A stretch of DNA of 64,000 nt from contig NZ_CP197471.1 in assembly GCF_052180215.1 (NCBI RefSeq), positions 1,956,001-2,020,000 of the forward strand, in the 5' to 3' direction. This DNA is from Pseudoneobacillus sp052180215. Lineage in GTDB: Bacteria; Bacillota; Bacilli; Bacillales; Cytobacillaceae. The translations under genes and the position numbers were made by a program. Under the pieces are notes generated by a model. The model was not told the origin of the DNA, did no database searches, and was given only the letters and a program-made list of their open reading frames with translations. Below are positions 52,013 through 59,900 of this stretch, in pieces (position 1 is the stretch's first letter; every line of letters begins with the position of its first letter).

Positions 52013-53245
52013 ATGAAACTAAACCCAAAACAACCCATAATAGCTATTGCGTTGGTCACCGCCATATGCCTAGCGGGAGACTCAATGCTCTATATTGTAT
52101 TGCCTACTCATTGGAAAGAAGTTGGCTTAACTTCTTTAGTTCAAGTCGGTATATTACTTTCCGTTAATCGATTTGTGAGACTGCCTTTAAATCCTTTAAT
52201 TGGATATATCTATAAAAAAGTGAATCTTAGAAACGGAATTTTACTTGCGGTTATATTAAGTGGGATTACGACGATTAGTTACGGGCTAGTGGATAATTTT
52301 AGCATTTGGATTATTCTTCGTTCGATCTGGGGGCTCGCCTGGTCTCTTTTTAAACTGGGCGGATATTTATTGATTTTACAATATTCGCAGGATACAAACA
52401 GAGGAAACTTCATGGGAACCTATAACGGATTATATAGGCTGGGAAGTTTGTTTGGAATGTTATTGGGAGGTCTGTTATCCGATTTGTTTGGAATAAAATT
52501 GATTAGTATGTTCTTAGGGATCTCTGCTTTTTTAAGCATTCCTATTATCATTAGATACATTCCAAAGTCTATACAATCTAATGAACGTAATGAATACAAA
52601 ACTTCTTTTCTGAAAAATATTGGATCATTTTTAAATAGAAAGCTCATTATGATATTGTTAACAGCATTTTTATTGGTCATGATACTTGATGGCATGTTAA
52701 CCGCGACGTTGAGTTATATCATCGAAGCTAAATTTACAAATAAGATAGATGTTTTTAGGATTGTTGTCGGAGCGGCTACGCTTGCAGGATTTATACAAGC
52801 ATTAAGATGGGGAATCGCACCTTTTGTTGTACCGGTGGTTGGCAACATGCTTGATAAGACGAAACAAAAAAATAGAATGTTAGTCTTTTTCCTATTCTGT
52901 GCTTTCATACTTCTTGTGGTCATCCCATTAGACATTCCTTTAATATACTGGTTGCCTATTTTGTTTGTCCATGTGTTAATTGCCTCGGTACTAACGATGG
53001 TTATGGATACATTTGTAGGTGATTATGCGTCGAAGACAAGCAATAAGATAGTAATAATGACCATTTTTACCATTATTGTAGATTTAGGAGCAGCACTAGG
53101 CCCGATACTAGGATTCACATTAGAACAAAAAATGGGACTAATCCATTTGTTTTGGTTAGCCGGAGGAATTTGTTTTGCACTTGCGATAATGTGGAGCGTC
53201 CCTATTAAGGGGCAAACAAAGGATGTTTTATTATTTGAAACATAA
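52013..53245 (+). CDS. MFS transporter
   Basis: 410 residues, about 12 membrane helices in two halves. The A-motif-like segment after helix 2 is NPLIGYIYKKVN, and the second half has an equivalent, PVVGNMLDKTKQK. It is a major facilitator superfamily exporter, substrate unknown, placed after an ArsN-like gene, which suggests a resistance role. ATG 52013 follows GAGAGGGGTGTC. Confidence 0.8.
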   Translation: MKLNPKQPIIAIALVTAICLAGDSMLYIVLPTHWKEVGLTSLVQVGILLSVNRFVRLPLNPLIGYIYKKVNLRNGILLAVILSGITTISYGLVDNFSIWIILRSIWGLAWSLFKLGGYLLILQYSQDTNRGNFMGTYNGLYRLGSLFGMLLGGLLSDLFGIKLISMFLGISAFLSIPIIIRYIPKSIQSNERNEYKTSFLKNIGSFLNRKLIMILLTAFLLVMILDGMLTATLSYIIEAKFTNKIDVFRIVVGAATLAGFIQALRWGIAPFVVPVVGNMLDKTKQKNRMLVFFLFCAFILLVVIPLDIPLIYWLPILFVHVLIASVLTMVMDTFVGDYASKTSNKIVIMTIFTIIVDLGAALGPILGFTLEQKMGLIHLFWLAGGICFALAIMWSVPIKGQTKDVLLFET

Positions 53246-53272
53246 AAAGACCAAAATTAGGTCTTTTTTTTA
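53244..53272 (+). terminator. Rho-independent terminator
   Basis: AAAAAGACC and GGTCTTTTTTTT pair around a short loop directly after the MFS stop codon. Confidence 0.8.
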
Positions 53273-53418
53273 ATGGGCTGTATTAGGGCTAATTTTTAAG
53301 AATCAAAAATAATAAACAAATATTAATAAAATCTTTACAAATAATATATAAAAAAGTCATTGAAATATATAAGTGAATTATTATATACTAATTTTCGGAT
53401 ATGATGGGAGGGGTTCAT

Positions 53419-53766
53419 TTGTTAGTAAATGCAACAGTGGAAATAGAAAAAGCTGCAAACATCTTAAAGTTATTGGGTGATAAAACTCGATTAACTATGA
53501 TCAAGTTATTATTTAGTCATGATTGCTGTGTATGTGAATTTGTTGCGATGTTTAACACGAGCCAGCCTGCTATAAGTCAACATTTACGTAAATTAAAAGA
53601 TGCTGGGTTAGTGAATGAAACCAGAAGAGGGCAATGGATTATTTACTCACTAAATAAAGAAAATGAGTTTTATCCAATGGTTAGTGAATTGTTGGAACAC
53701 CTTCCAAATCAAGATTTTAAATTAAAAGAATTAGAAGAAAAGGGATTACGCATTTCATGTGATTAA
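53419..53766 (+). CDS. arsR: ArsR-family arsenic-responsive repressor
   Basis: 115 residues. The winged HTH includes EFVAMFNTSQPAISQHLRKL with the metal-site sequence HDCCVCEF just before it (CCVC at about 36-39), resembling the CxC arsenite site of ArsR. LVNETRRGQWIIYSLN is the wing. TTG 53419 after GGGAGGGG is preferred over ATG 53401. It heads the arsR-acr3-arsC operon. Confidence 0.85.
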   Translation: MLVNATVEIEKAANILKLLGDKTRLTMIKLLFSHDCCVCEFVAMFNTSQPAISQHLRKLKDAGLVNETRRGQWIIYSLNKENEFYPMVSELLEHLPNQDFKLKELEEKGLRISCD

Positions 53767-53789
53767 AAGAAAAGAGAGAAGGGGTTATT

Positions 53790-54851
53790 GTGAACCATTC
53801 GGGGAAAAAGCGGTTATCTTTTTTAGATCGTTACCTGACGCTGTGGATTTTCTTAGCGATGGCTGTAGGAATAGGAATTGGTTTTATTTCGCCAGATTTT
53901 GTGGATGGATTAAACCGTTTTCAGGTGGGTACCACATCCATTCCACTAGCAATTGGATTGATTTTAATGATGTATCCGCCATTGGCAAAAGTTCGTTATG
54001 AAGAAATGGGTCGAGTTTTTAAAGATGTAAAGATTTTAGTTCTGTCTCTTGTTCAAAACTGGATTATCGGACCGATCTTAATGTTCGCATTAGCTATTAT
54101 TTTTTTACAAGACAAACCAGAATATATGGTTGGACTAATCATGATAGGTTTAGCACGTTGTATTGCGATGGTTATCGTGTGGAATGACCTGGCAAAAGGC
54201 GATACTGAATACGCGGCAGGATTAGTTGCCTTTAACTCAGTTTTCCAGATGTTATTTTTCTCCTTATATGCCTATTTGTTTGTGACCATTATTCCGGAAT
54301 GGATTGGATTAGAGGGTGCCGTCATTAGCATTACCATGGCAGAAGTGGCCAAATCGGTATTTATCTATTTAGGAATTCCTTTTATTGCGGGAATGTTAAC
54401 AAGACTTATTTTAGTAAAAGCTAAAGGCAGACAATGGTATGAAAAAGTCTTTATTCCAAAAATTAGTCCGATTACACTTATTGCGTTGTTATTTACGATC
54501 ATTTTAATGTTCTCTTTAAAAGGGGAAGTGATTGTAAGCCTTCCATTAGATGTGGTAAGAATTGCCATCCCATTGTTGATTTACTTTATTATTATGTTTT
54601 TCGTTTCGTTTTTTATGGGAAAAAAATTCGGTGCCAGTTATCCGGTTACCACTACTTTAGCGTTTACAGCAGGAAGTAATAACTTTGAATTAGCTATTGC
54701 TGTTGCGGTTGGAGTTTTTGGCATTCACTCAGGAGCAGCATTTGCGGCTGTTATTGGTCCTCTTGTCGAAGTGCCAGTCATGATTGCATTAGTAAACGTA
54801 GCTTTATGGTTCCAACGAAAGTATTTCACAACAGAAGCGATAAAATCATAA
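53790..54851 (+). CDS. acr3: ACR3-family arsenite efflux pump
   Basis: 353 residues, ten membrane helices. The conserved ARCIAMVIVWNDLAKGD (Cys near 127) is the substrate-path cysteine region of ACR3. TSIPLAIGLILMMYPPLAKV and the later TTTLAFTAGSNNFELAIAVA are also typical. It extrudes As(III) across the membrane using the proton motive force. GTG 53790 follows AGAGAAGGGG. It is between arsR and arsC, spaced as one operon. Confidence 0.9.
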   Translation: MNHSGKKRLSFLDRYLTLWIFLAMAVGIGIGFISPDFVDGLNRFQVGTTSIPLAIGLILMMYPPLAKVRYEEMGRVFKDVKILVLSLVQNWIIGPILMFALAIIFLQDKPEYMVGLIMIGLARCIAMVIVWNDLAKGDTEYAAGLVAFNSVFQMLFFSLYAYLFVTIIPEWIGLEGAVISITMAEVAKSVFIYLGIPFIAGMLTRLILVKAKGRQWYEKVFIPKISPITLIALLFTIILMFSLKGEVIVSLPLDVVRIAIPLLIYFIIMFFVSFFMGKKFGASYPVTTTLAFTAGSNNFELAIAVAVGVFGIHSGAAFAAVIGPLVEVPVMIALVNVALWFQRKYFTTEAIKS

Positions 54852-54867
54852 AAAGGTGGAATTGAAT

Positions 54868-55293
54868 ATGGAAAATAACAAAAAAACGATCTATTTCTTG
54901 TGTACAGGAAATTCATGTCGCAGCCAAATGGCAGAAGGCTGGGCTAAAAAGCATTTAGCTGATGAGTGGGAAGTAAAGAGTGCAGGACTTGAAGCGCATG
55001 GATTAAACCCGAATGCGGTGAAAGCGATGAAAGAAGCAGGAATAGATATTTCCACTCAAACTTCTGATGTGATTGATCCAGAAATTTTAAATCATGCGGA
55101 TTTAGTTGTGACACTATGCGGTCACGCGGCAGATCATTGTCCTGTGACTCCACCTCATGTAAAAAGAGTTCACTGGGGATTTGATGACCCTGCTAAGGCA
55201 GAAGGGACGGAAGAAGAGAAATGGGCCTTCTTCCAACGTGTCCGTGATGAAATTGGAGAAAGAATTGAACGATTTGCGAAAACGGGAGAATAA
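54868..55293 (+). CDS. arsC: Arsenate reductase, thioredoxin-dependent (LMW-PTP fold)
   Basis: 141 residues. The P-loop CTGNSCRS (Cys12 nucleophile) and the redox cysteines Cys84 and Cys91 in VTLCGHAADHCPVTPP complete the three-cysteine relay of thioredoxin-coupled ArsC. The enzyme reduces arsenate to arsenite for export by ACR3. ATG 54868 after AAGGTGG is preferred to GTG 54856. It follows acr3 by 16 bases. Confidence 0.92.
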   Translation: MENNKKTIYFLCTGNSCRSQMAEGWAKKHLADEWEVKSAGLEAHGLNPNAVKAMKEAGIDISTQTSDVIDPEILNHADLVVTLCGHAADHCPVTPPHVKRVHWGFDDPAKAEGTEEEKWAFFQRVRDEIGERIERFAKTGE

Positions 55294-55350
55294 GACTAAA
55301 TGAACCATTTTTTGGATTAATTTTTTTTAAAAAAATAGGAGGTGCTCGAC

Positions 55351-55629
55351 TTGAAAATTACGGATCAAGCTCGTGATGAATTTAAAAAGATGTTCATGGA
55401 AGAGAATGCTACAAACATTCGTATCTTTTTTGATGGCTTTGGCTGAGGACAACCAAGGATTGGACTGGCTCTGGATGAGCCGGAAGAAGGCGATATCATC
55501 GTCACCATTAATGGTATAAAAGTAGCCATCGATCCCATTATCGAACCAAACACGGAAGACCTTATTTTAGAGCGAAGTGGAAATGGTAAGGGGATCTCAA
55601 TGATAGGAAATACAGGTAGATGCTGTTAG
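55351..55629 (+). CDS. HesB/IscA-like protein with in-frame TGA at the conserved Cys, candidate selenoprotein
   Basis: 92 residues if TGA (55444-55446, codon 32) is read as selenocysteine. The sequence reads RIFFDGFG-U-GQPRIGLALDEPEEG, the family motif G-F-G-(C/U)-G-x-P. HesB-like selenoproteins with Sec at this place are a known group in Firmicutes and others. The C-terminus ends GRCC. TTG 55351 has AGGAGGTG upstream, and a hairpin lies 18 bases after the TGA (see next entry). It is 57 bases after arsC. The alternative is a nonsense mutation: several nearby genes are broken, and selenocysteine machinery was not seen here. Confidence 0.6.
55465..55483 (+). promoter_or_regulatory. SECIS-like hairpin downstream of the TGA
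   Basis: CTGGCTC pairs with GAGCCGG (one G-U pair) around loop UGGAU. The apical loop starts 26 bases after the TGA and its second base is G, consistent with rules used for bacterial SECIS elements. The stem lies in coding sequence, so codon bias could also create it. Confidence 0.5.
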
Positions 55630-55643
55630 AAGGACGTTTGTTC

Positions 55644-55670
55644 GGCTGTCCTTTTGACAGCTTTTTTTTT
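55644..55670 (+). terminator. Rho-independent terminator
   Basis: GCTGTC and GACAGC pair around CTTTT and are followed by nine T residues. It closes the ars operon, including the HesB-like gene. Confidence 0.85.
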
Positions 55671-55711
55671 GGCTCTTTGACTTGGCTGAGTTTGCCGACA
55701 AACATTCAATT

Positions 55712-55897
55712 TTAGCGGACACACGTTCCGTTATTTTACGAAAATGGTTGTTTTTTAAAGGGTTAAAGGACTGTGGTTCCGTAAATGTACCTAAAGTATG
55801 ACTTTTTTTAATGAAATATAGTGAATAACGTCATCTGGGTCCTATAAGGTCGTGAAAATCGTGATTTTTACTGAAATAGCGGAACGTCTGTCCTATA
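55712..55897. repeat. GGACAC four-unit nested palindrome, copy 2
   Basis: Units near 55717 (GGACACACGTTCCGTTAT), 55768 (GGACTGTGGTTCCGTAA), 55824 (inverted, diverged) and 55876 (TAGCGGAACGTCTGTCC, inverted). Same order and spacing as copy 1. Confidence 0.8.
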
Positions 55898-55940
55898 AAA
55901 ACAAAATATCTCAAGCCCTCCCGTTTTATGGTTGAAAAAG

Positions 55941-55984
55941 AAAAACCGATCACTAAGAAAGGTTTCAGTGACCGGCTTTTTTTC
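55941..55984. terminator. Bidirectional terminator
   Basis: CCGATCACT and AGTGACCGG pair, with an A-run before and TTTTTTT after. It serves the minus-strand ArsR-like gene that ends at 55992. Confidence 0.75.
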
Positions 55985-55991
55985 AAAAATA

Positions 55992-56318
55992 TTAGCAACA
56001 GGTAGGTCTGAACAAGCAACATAATTCTTCTGACAATAGATGATTGATTTCTTTTTGATTAAGCTGGTAGTAACTCCAAGTTCCTCTTGTTTCCTTTATA
56101 ATAATCTCTGCATCTAATAATATCTTTAAATGATAAGAAAGTTTTGATTGAGGCATACCAATCAATTCAGACAATTCACCTACCGAAATCTCCCCTTTTT
56201 GGGTTAACAAATTCATAATTTGCAATCGTTTTTGATCAGCAATGGCCTTAAATTTGGACTCGTATTTTTCAAATATTTTCTCTGTTGAAATATCGTTTAA
56301 AGCGATATTAAAATCCAT
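55992..56318 (-). CDS. ArsR-family regulator with C-terminal cysteine pairs
   Basis: 108 residues. The winged HTH holds VGELSELIGMPQSKLSYHLK and a wing, IIIKETRGTWSYYQLN. The C-terminus is EELCCLFRPTCC with CC at 100-101 and 107-108, suggesting a metal or metalloid site. The site pattern differs from the CCVC type of the arsR at 53419. It is divergent from the M28 peptidase gene, and the region between them carries three 16-bp operators. Confidence 0.8.
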   Translation of the reverse strand: MDFNIALNDISTEKIFEKYESKFKAIADQKRLQIMNLLTQKGEISVGELSELIGMPQSKLSYHLKILLDAEIIIKETRGTWSYYQLNQKEINHLLSEELCCLFRPTCC

Positions 56319-56338
56319 TTTTTCACCTTCTAAATTAA

Positions 56339-56354
56339 ATCAAATTTATTTGAT
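56339..56354. promoter_or_regulatory. ArsR-like operator, site 1
   Basis: ATCAAATTTATTTGAT, a perfect 16-bp palindrome 21 bases upstream of the ArsR-like gene, consistent with autoregulation. Confidence 0.75.
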
Positions 56355-56442
56355 ACTACTATCATATAATCAATTTTTTTTACATGTCAATCAAATCAAA
56401 TAAAAAGATAATTTAAGGTTAACTGGGAGTGTTAAAATATAA

Positions 56443-56458
56443 ATCAACTTTTTTTGAT
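56443..56458. promoter_or_regulatory. ArsR-like operator, site 2
   Basis: ATCAACTTTTTTTGAT, imperfect 16-bp copy in the middle of the divergent intergenic region. Confidence 0.6.
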
Positions 56459-56502
56459 AAAGTATATTGTCAAAATTGCCAGTTAAGGATATGATTAAAT
56501 AA

Positions 56503-56518
56503 ATCAAAATAATTTGAT
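56503..56518. promoter_or_regulatory. ArsR-like operator, site 3
   Basis: ATCAAAATAATTTGAT, 25 bases before the peptidase start codon. Identical to site 6 at 57927. Confidence 0.8.
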
Positions 56519-56542
56519 TTAACAAACGAAAGGAGGTATTAT

Positions 56543-57769
56543 ATGAAAACTTCACTAATATCAACACAACTCTTAAATGACTTAATGTTTCTAACCAGTA
56601 AAGAAACGGAAGGTCGGTTGTCAGGAACAAAAGGGGCAAGAAATGCTGCTAAATACATAGCAACAAACCTTTCAAATTTTGGAGTCCATCCTGCGGGGGA
56701 AAATGGATTTTTTACGTATCTTGATATCTATGCAGCGCGTTTGAACGGTCCTATTAAATTATCTATTGGGGGTAAACCATTAAGACACCGAATCGACTTT
56801 GGGGAAATCCCACGGTTTTCCAATCTTAATGGAAATATGGTGAGTGGAGAATTAATCGTTATCCGAGATGGAGATGAAATGGTAACTAATCAATTAAGCG
56901 GGAAAGTAGTTTTAATTCCTGAGACTCCTAAACAGTTTGATTTAACTGGAACCGTTAAGGGAGCTGAAGAGTTAGGTGTCAAAGCATTATTAATAGATGG
57001 AGGAGAACCAGGTTGGTTTGCTAAAAGCTTGAATGGTTCTAGTGCAAATTCAATCCCTGTTATTCAAGTAAGGAAAAAAATAGCTTTAGAATTAGAACAC
57101 CAACAGGGTGAACTGGTAACCATTAGCTTGCCATTAATCTCTAATTATCTATCATGCCAAAATGTGTTGGGAATTTTACGAGGGGAAGATATGTCTAAAA
57201 CATTGGTTCTGTCTGCTCATTATGATCATTTAGGGGATGATCCGGAAGGGTTTAGATTTCCAGGTTCCATTGATAATGCATCTGGTGTGTCTATCATACT
57301 TGATTTGGCAAGAAGACTTTCAAAACAAACAATCCCTTTTAATATTTTGTTTGCCTTTTTTACAGGTGAAGAATCAGGTTTAGTCGGAGCCAAGCATTTT
57401 ATAAAAAATACAAAATTTCCAATAAATGCCGCTATTAATGTGGATAGTTTAGGATTTGAACCTGCTTTGAAAAGAATGAGGAATGGTCATAAAGATTCAG
57501 GAAATTGGCTGGCCGATTTGTCAGCTGACATCATTCGTAAACATAATGTTGAAGTTGCATGGATTGCTGGGGGAGAGGACTCTATGGCATTTCAAGCAGA
57601 AGGTATGACTGCTATTGGTCTTGGACAAAAACCAACAGATCCAAATCAAAGGGGGATTCATACTCCTGATGACACAATGGAGAACTTATTTCTAGAACCA
57701 ATTGAACAGGGTTACGAGATAATGGATGAATTAGTCCAACATCTAATAGATAATCCTAATTTGTTATAA
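56543..57769 (+). CDS. M28-family metallopeptidase (aminopeptidase) with PA-like insert
   Basis: 408 residues. Zinc ligands are seen in order: His and Asp in SAHYDHLGDD and SIDNASGVS, Glu-Glu in FTGEESGLVG, Asp in INVDSLG and His in RGIHTPDDTM. Residues about 95-200 look like a PA domain (ELIVIRDGDEMVTNQLSGKV). No signal peptide is visible, so the location is unclear. ATG 56543 follows AAAGGAGG, and the operator at 56503 lies directly upstream. Why a peptidase would be in a metalloid regulon is unknown. Confidence 0.85.
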   Translation: MKTSLISTQLLNDLMFLTSKETEGRLSGTKGARNAAKYIATNLSNFGVHPAGENGFFTYLDIYAARLNGPIKLSIGGKPLRHRIDFGEIPRFSNLNGNMVSGELIVIRDGDEMVTNQLSGKVVLIPETPKQFDLTGTVKGAEELGVKALLIDGGEPGWFAKSLNGSSANSIPVIQVRKKIALELEHQQGELVTISLPLISNYLSCQNVLGILRGEDMSKTLVLSAHYDHLGDDPEGFRFPGSIDNASGVSIILDLARRLSKQTIPFNILFAFFTGEESGLVGAKHFIKNTKFPINAAINVDSLGFEPALKRMRNGHKDSGNWLADLSADIIRKHNVEVAWIAGGEDSMAFQAEGMTAIGLGQKPTDPNQRGIHTPDDTMENLFLEPIEQGYEIMDELVQHLIDNPNLL

Positions 57770-57830
57770 GCATGTGATTTGTGATTAAACTTAAGTTTTA
57801 AATTAATTGGGAGATTAAAGTGATTAAAAC

Positions 57831-57846
57831 ATCAATTTTTTTTGAT
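57831..57846. promoter_or_regulatory. ArsR-like operator, site 4
   Basis: ATCAATTTTTTTTGAT, 16 bp, upstream of the second Cys-rich peptide gene. Confidence 0.6.
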
Positions 57847-57892
57847 TAATTAGTTGTATTCTGGAAAAATCGGTAATATACTTGGTTTATAA

Positions 57893-57908
57893 ATCAAAAA
57901 AAATTGAT
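57893..57908. promoter_or_regulatory. ArsR-like operator, site 5
   Basis: ATCAAAAAAAATTGAT, 16 bp, 66 bases before the peptide start codon. Confidence 0.65.
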
Positions 57909-57926
57909 TTATTGTACGATTTATAA

Positions 57927-57942
57927 ATCAAAATAATTTGAT
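57927..57942. promoter_or_regulatory. ArsR-like operator, site 6
   Basis: ATCAAAATAATTTGAT, identical to site 3, 32 bases before the peptide start codon. Confidence 0.8.
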
Positions 57943-57973
57943 TTATTAATTTCATTGAGAGGAGGTGAAAAAA

Positions 57974-58114
57974 ATGAGCTTTATTAAAAAATTAACAGGT
58001 CTAGAAACACCGAAGTCTCCTGGCTGTTGCAGTGTTGAGATTAAAGAGGTTGAGGATAAAAAGGAAGAATCCTGTTGTGGGACTGCTAGTAATGAATCTT
58101 CATGTTGTAATTAA
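57974..58114 (+). CDS. Small Cys-rich peptide (CC-pairs), second copy
   Basis: 46 residues: MSFIKKLTGLETPKSPGCCS at the start, ESCCG in the middle and SSCCN at the end, giving three CC pairs. It is clearly homologous to the peptide at 50011 (M-S-x-x-K-x-L-x-G, then CC, I-x-x-V-x-D). ATG 57974 follows GAGGAGGTG. Three ArsR-like operators stand upstream, so it is probably expressed on metalloid exposure. Confidence 0.75.
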   Translation: MSFIKKLTGLETPKSPGCCSVEIKEVEDKKEESCCGTASNESSCCN

Positions 58115-58151
58115 TAGATTTAGTGAGTATTTTTAGGATCGTTTATAAGAT

Positions 58152-58188
58152 TGAAAGAAGGAAGTTGAAAATCAACTTCCTTCTTTTA
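58152..58188 (+). terminator. Rho-independent terminator
   Basis: GAAGGAAGTTGA pairs with TCAACTTCCTTC and is followed by TTTTA. It closes the Cys-rich peptide transcript. Confidence 0.8.
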
Positions 58189-58248
58189 TGGGTTTATTTA
58201 TTGCCTTATTGCTGTTATTGAGTTTAAGGGCATTACGTTACTATGAGT

Positions 58249-58284
58249 GGCATTAATCGATAAGGATTAGTGCCTATTTTTATT
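58249..58284 (+). terminator. Terminator-like hairpin, possibly a short palindrome relative
   Basis: GGCATTAATC pairs with GATTAGTGCC around GATAAG, followed by TATTTTTATT. The flanks TTACGTTACT and AAGTTAAC slightly recall the dispersed palindrome ends. Confidence 0.5.
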
Positions 58285-58357
58285 GAAAGTTAACTTTTGA
58301 AGGAATTTACACGAATATTGGAGAAGTTTTAGAATAGTTTGCATATGAGGTGATATC

Positions 58358-58624
58358 ATGGGAGTTCTATTATTTAGCTTATTAGTTATCATTAGCATTG
58401 CTTGTTTTTTGGAAGGGAAGAACTTGGAACGAAGAGGGTTAAGATTTACACTTAGTTTGTTATTAAGTATTTTGGTACCATTGATTATGACAGGCAGTTT
58501 AGATAGTTTACTAGTGAACCATAAACTTGAGGGTGTTTTTTATATTTTAGCACACACCATTTTGCCTACCGTTGCTTTTACCATTTTCCAGTTATTCTTT
58601 TATCATATTAAACTGTTTAAATGA
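58358..58624 (+). CDS. Small three-helix membrane protein
   Basis: 88 residues with hydrophobic helices at about 2-18, 31-50 and 60-82, and a basic loop, EGKNLERRGLR, after the first. ATG 58358 follows TGAGGTGATATC. No family recognised. Confidence 0.6.
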   Translation: MGVLLFSLLVIISIACFLEGKNLERRGLRFTLSLLLSILVPLIMTGSLDSLLVNHKLEGVFYILAHTILPTVAFTIFQLFFYHIKLFK

Positions 58625-58722
58625 TCTAATGATAAAATTTGAAAAAGAAATGTAAACTTTGCCCACTGATTTTTGAATCCTAAAAGAGAATTACTTAATG
58701 GACGAATGAGAGGTTCATTTAA

Positions 58723-59292
58723 ATGATCAAAATAGATAATCTTAAAGTAGTCATTGGGGCAGGAGAATTTAATAACAATCCCGATTGGCTGCAAACTCAA
58801 TAAGAGGAATTGAATTTATTAAGACGAGTGGATTGGGAAAAAATTTTCTCCATTAATTCTTTAGAAGCGATTTTAGCGGAACATGTATGGGAGCATTTAA
58901 CTTACGAAGAAGGCGTTGAAGCTGCGAAGATATGCTTTGATTTTTTAAAGCCTGGAGGATATTTACGTTGTGCTGTTCCTGATGGGTTTTTTTCTGATGA
59001 AGATTATCAGAAAGCTGTGCAGATAGGAGGACCAGGCCCGAAAGATCATCCTGCAGCAAGTCATAAAACTGTACATAATTATAAAACGATTACTTCCATG
59101 TTTGGAGAGGCTGGTTTTCATGTTTCTCTATTAGAATATTGTGATGAAAACGGTCAATTTCATTTTCATGATTGGGATGAAAATCAAGGGTATATTTATC
59201 GTTCCAAACGTTTTGATCATAGAAATCAAAATGGAAAACTCTGTTTCGTATCTCTGATCGTTGATGCTCAAAAACCAATAAAAATAGACTAG
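58723..59292 (+). pseudogene. Class I SAM-dependent methyltransferase-like gene with in-frame TAA
   Basis: ATG 58723 opens MIKIDNLKVVIGAGEFNNNP and runs to WLQTQ, then TAA (58801-58803), then EELNLLRRVDWEKIF continuing in the same frame. The remainder carries ILAEHVWEHLTYEEGVEAAK and CFDFLKPGGYLRCAVPDGFF, typical of this group. The TAA replaces a residue that would most simply be Glu (GAA). The complete product would be 189 residues. The reading frame restarts only at a weak TTG, so the gene is probably inactive. Confidence 0.7.
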
Positions 59293-59326
59293 ATCGATGA
59301 TGCTACCTGTTAAGGGGGGAATAAGA

Positions 59327-59704
59327 TTGTCTTTAAAAGTAGGCGATATCATTACGTTTGAACGCACTTTTACAATGGAAGATGTTCAAATGTTTACTAA
59401 GATTTCAGGTGATGAAGGTATTCACCATATGACACCTGATGCTCAGGGAAGACTTGTCATACAAGGGTTGTTGACAGCTACATTACCTACTAAAATTGGC
59501 GGGGATAACAATGTACTGGCCCGTGAAATGAATTTTGAGTTTTTGATACCTGTTTTTACCGGAGATAACATCGTATGTGAAGTAACGATCGAAAAATATG
59601 AGATGCAAGAAAATAATAGAATATCAATTGTGGCATCCTTCGTATGTACTAATCAGAATGAGAAACAAGTATTGATAGGGAATTTTTCGGGAGTTATATT
59701 ATAA
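59327..59704 (+). CDS. MaoC/hotdog-fold dehydratase-like protein
   Basis: 125 residues. LKVGDIITFERTFTMEDVQM, then FTKISGDEGIHHMTPDAQGR, is the MaoC-like hydratase opening with Asp and His of the catalytic site (D-x-x-x-x-H-H), followed by VIQGLLTATLPTKIGGD. TTG 59327 after AAGGGGGGAA is preferred to ATG 59297. Activity would be hydration or dehydration of a CoA thioester; the substrate is unknown. Confidence 0.7.
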   Translation: MSLKVGDIITFERTFTMEDVQMFTKISGDEGIHHMTPDAQGRLVIQGLLTATLPTKIGGDNNVLAREMNFEFLIPVFTGDNIVCEVTIEKYEMQENNRISIVASFVCTNQNEKQVLIGNFSGVIL

Positions 59705-59781
59705 CTATTCTTGTAGTCTAAAGAAGTCCAAAATAGGCAAGGTTTTATTCATAAAACCTTGTGTATCTTGGACTTTTTTAC
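59704..59781 (+). repeat. Dispersed palindrome copy 23, hairpin type B
   Basis: AAGTCCAAAATAGGCAAGGT pairs with ACCTTGTGTATCTTGGACTT, followed by TTTTTT. The left flank is ACTATTCTTGTAG. It lies directly after the MaoC-like gene. Confidence 0.7.
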
Positions 59782-59900
59782 TGCTAAATCAGTTTTAGAA
59801 TAGGTAAATGGAAGATAAGTTGTTCTAAACAGAAAGGAATTCCTTCACATATTGCAGAATAATGAAAATGTAATAGATGTTTTTCGGAGGTGATTCATAG

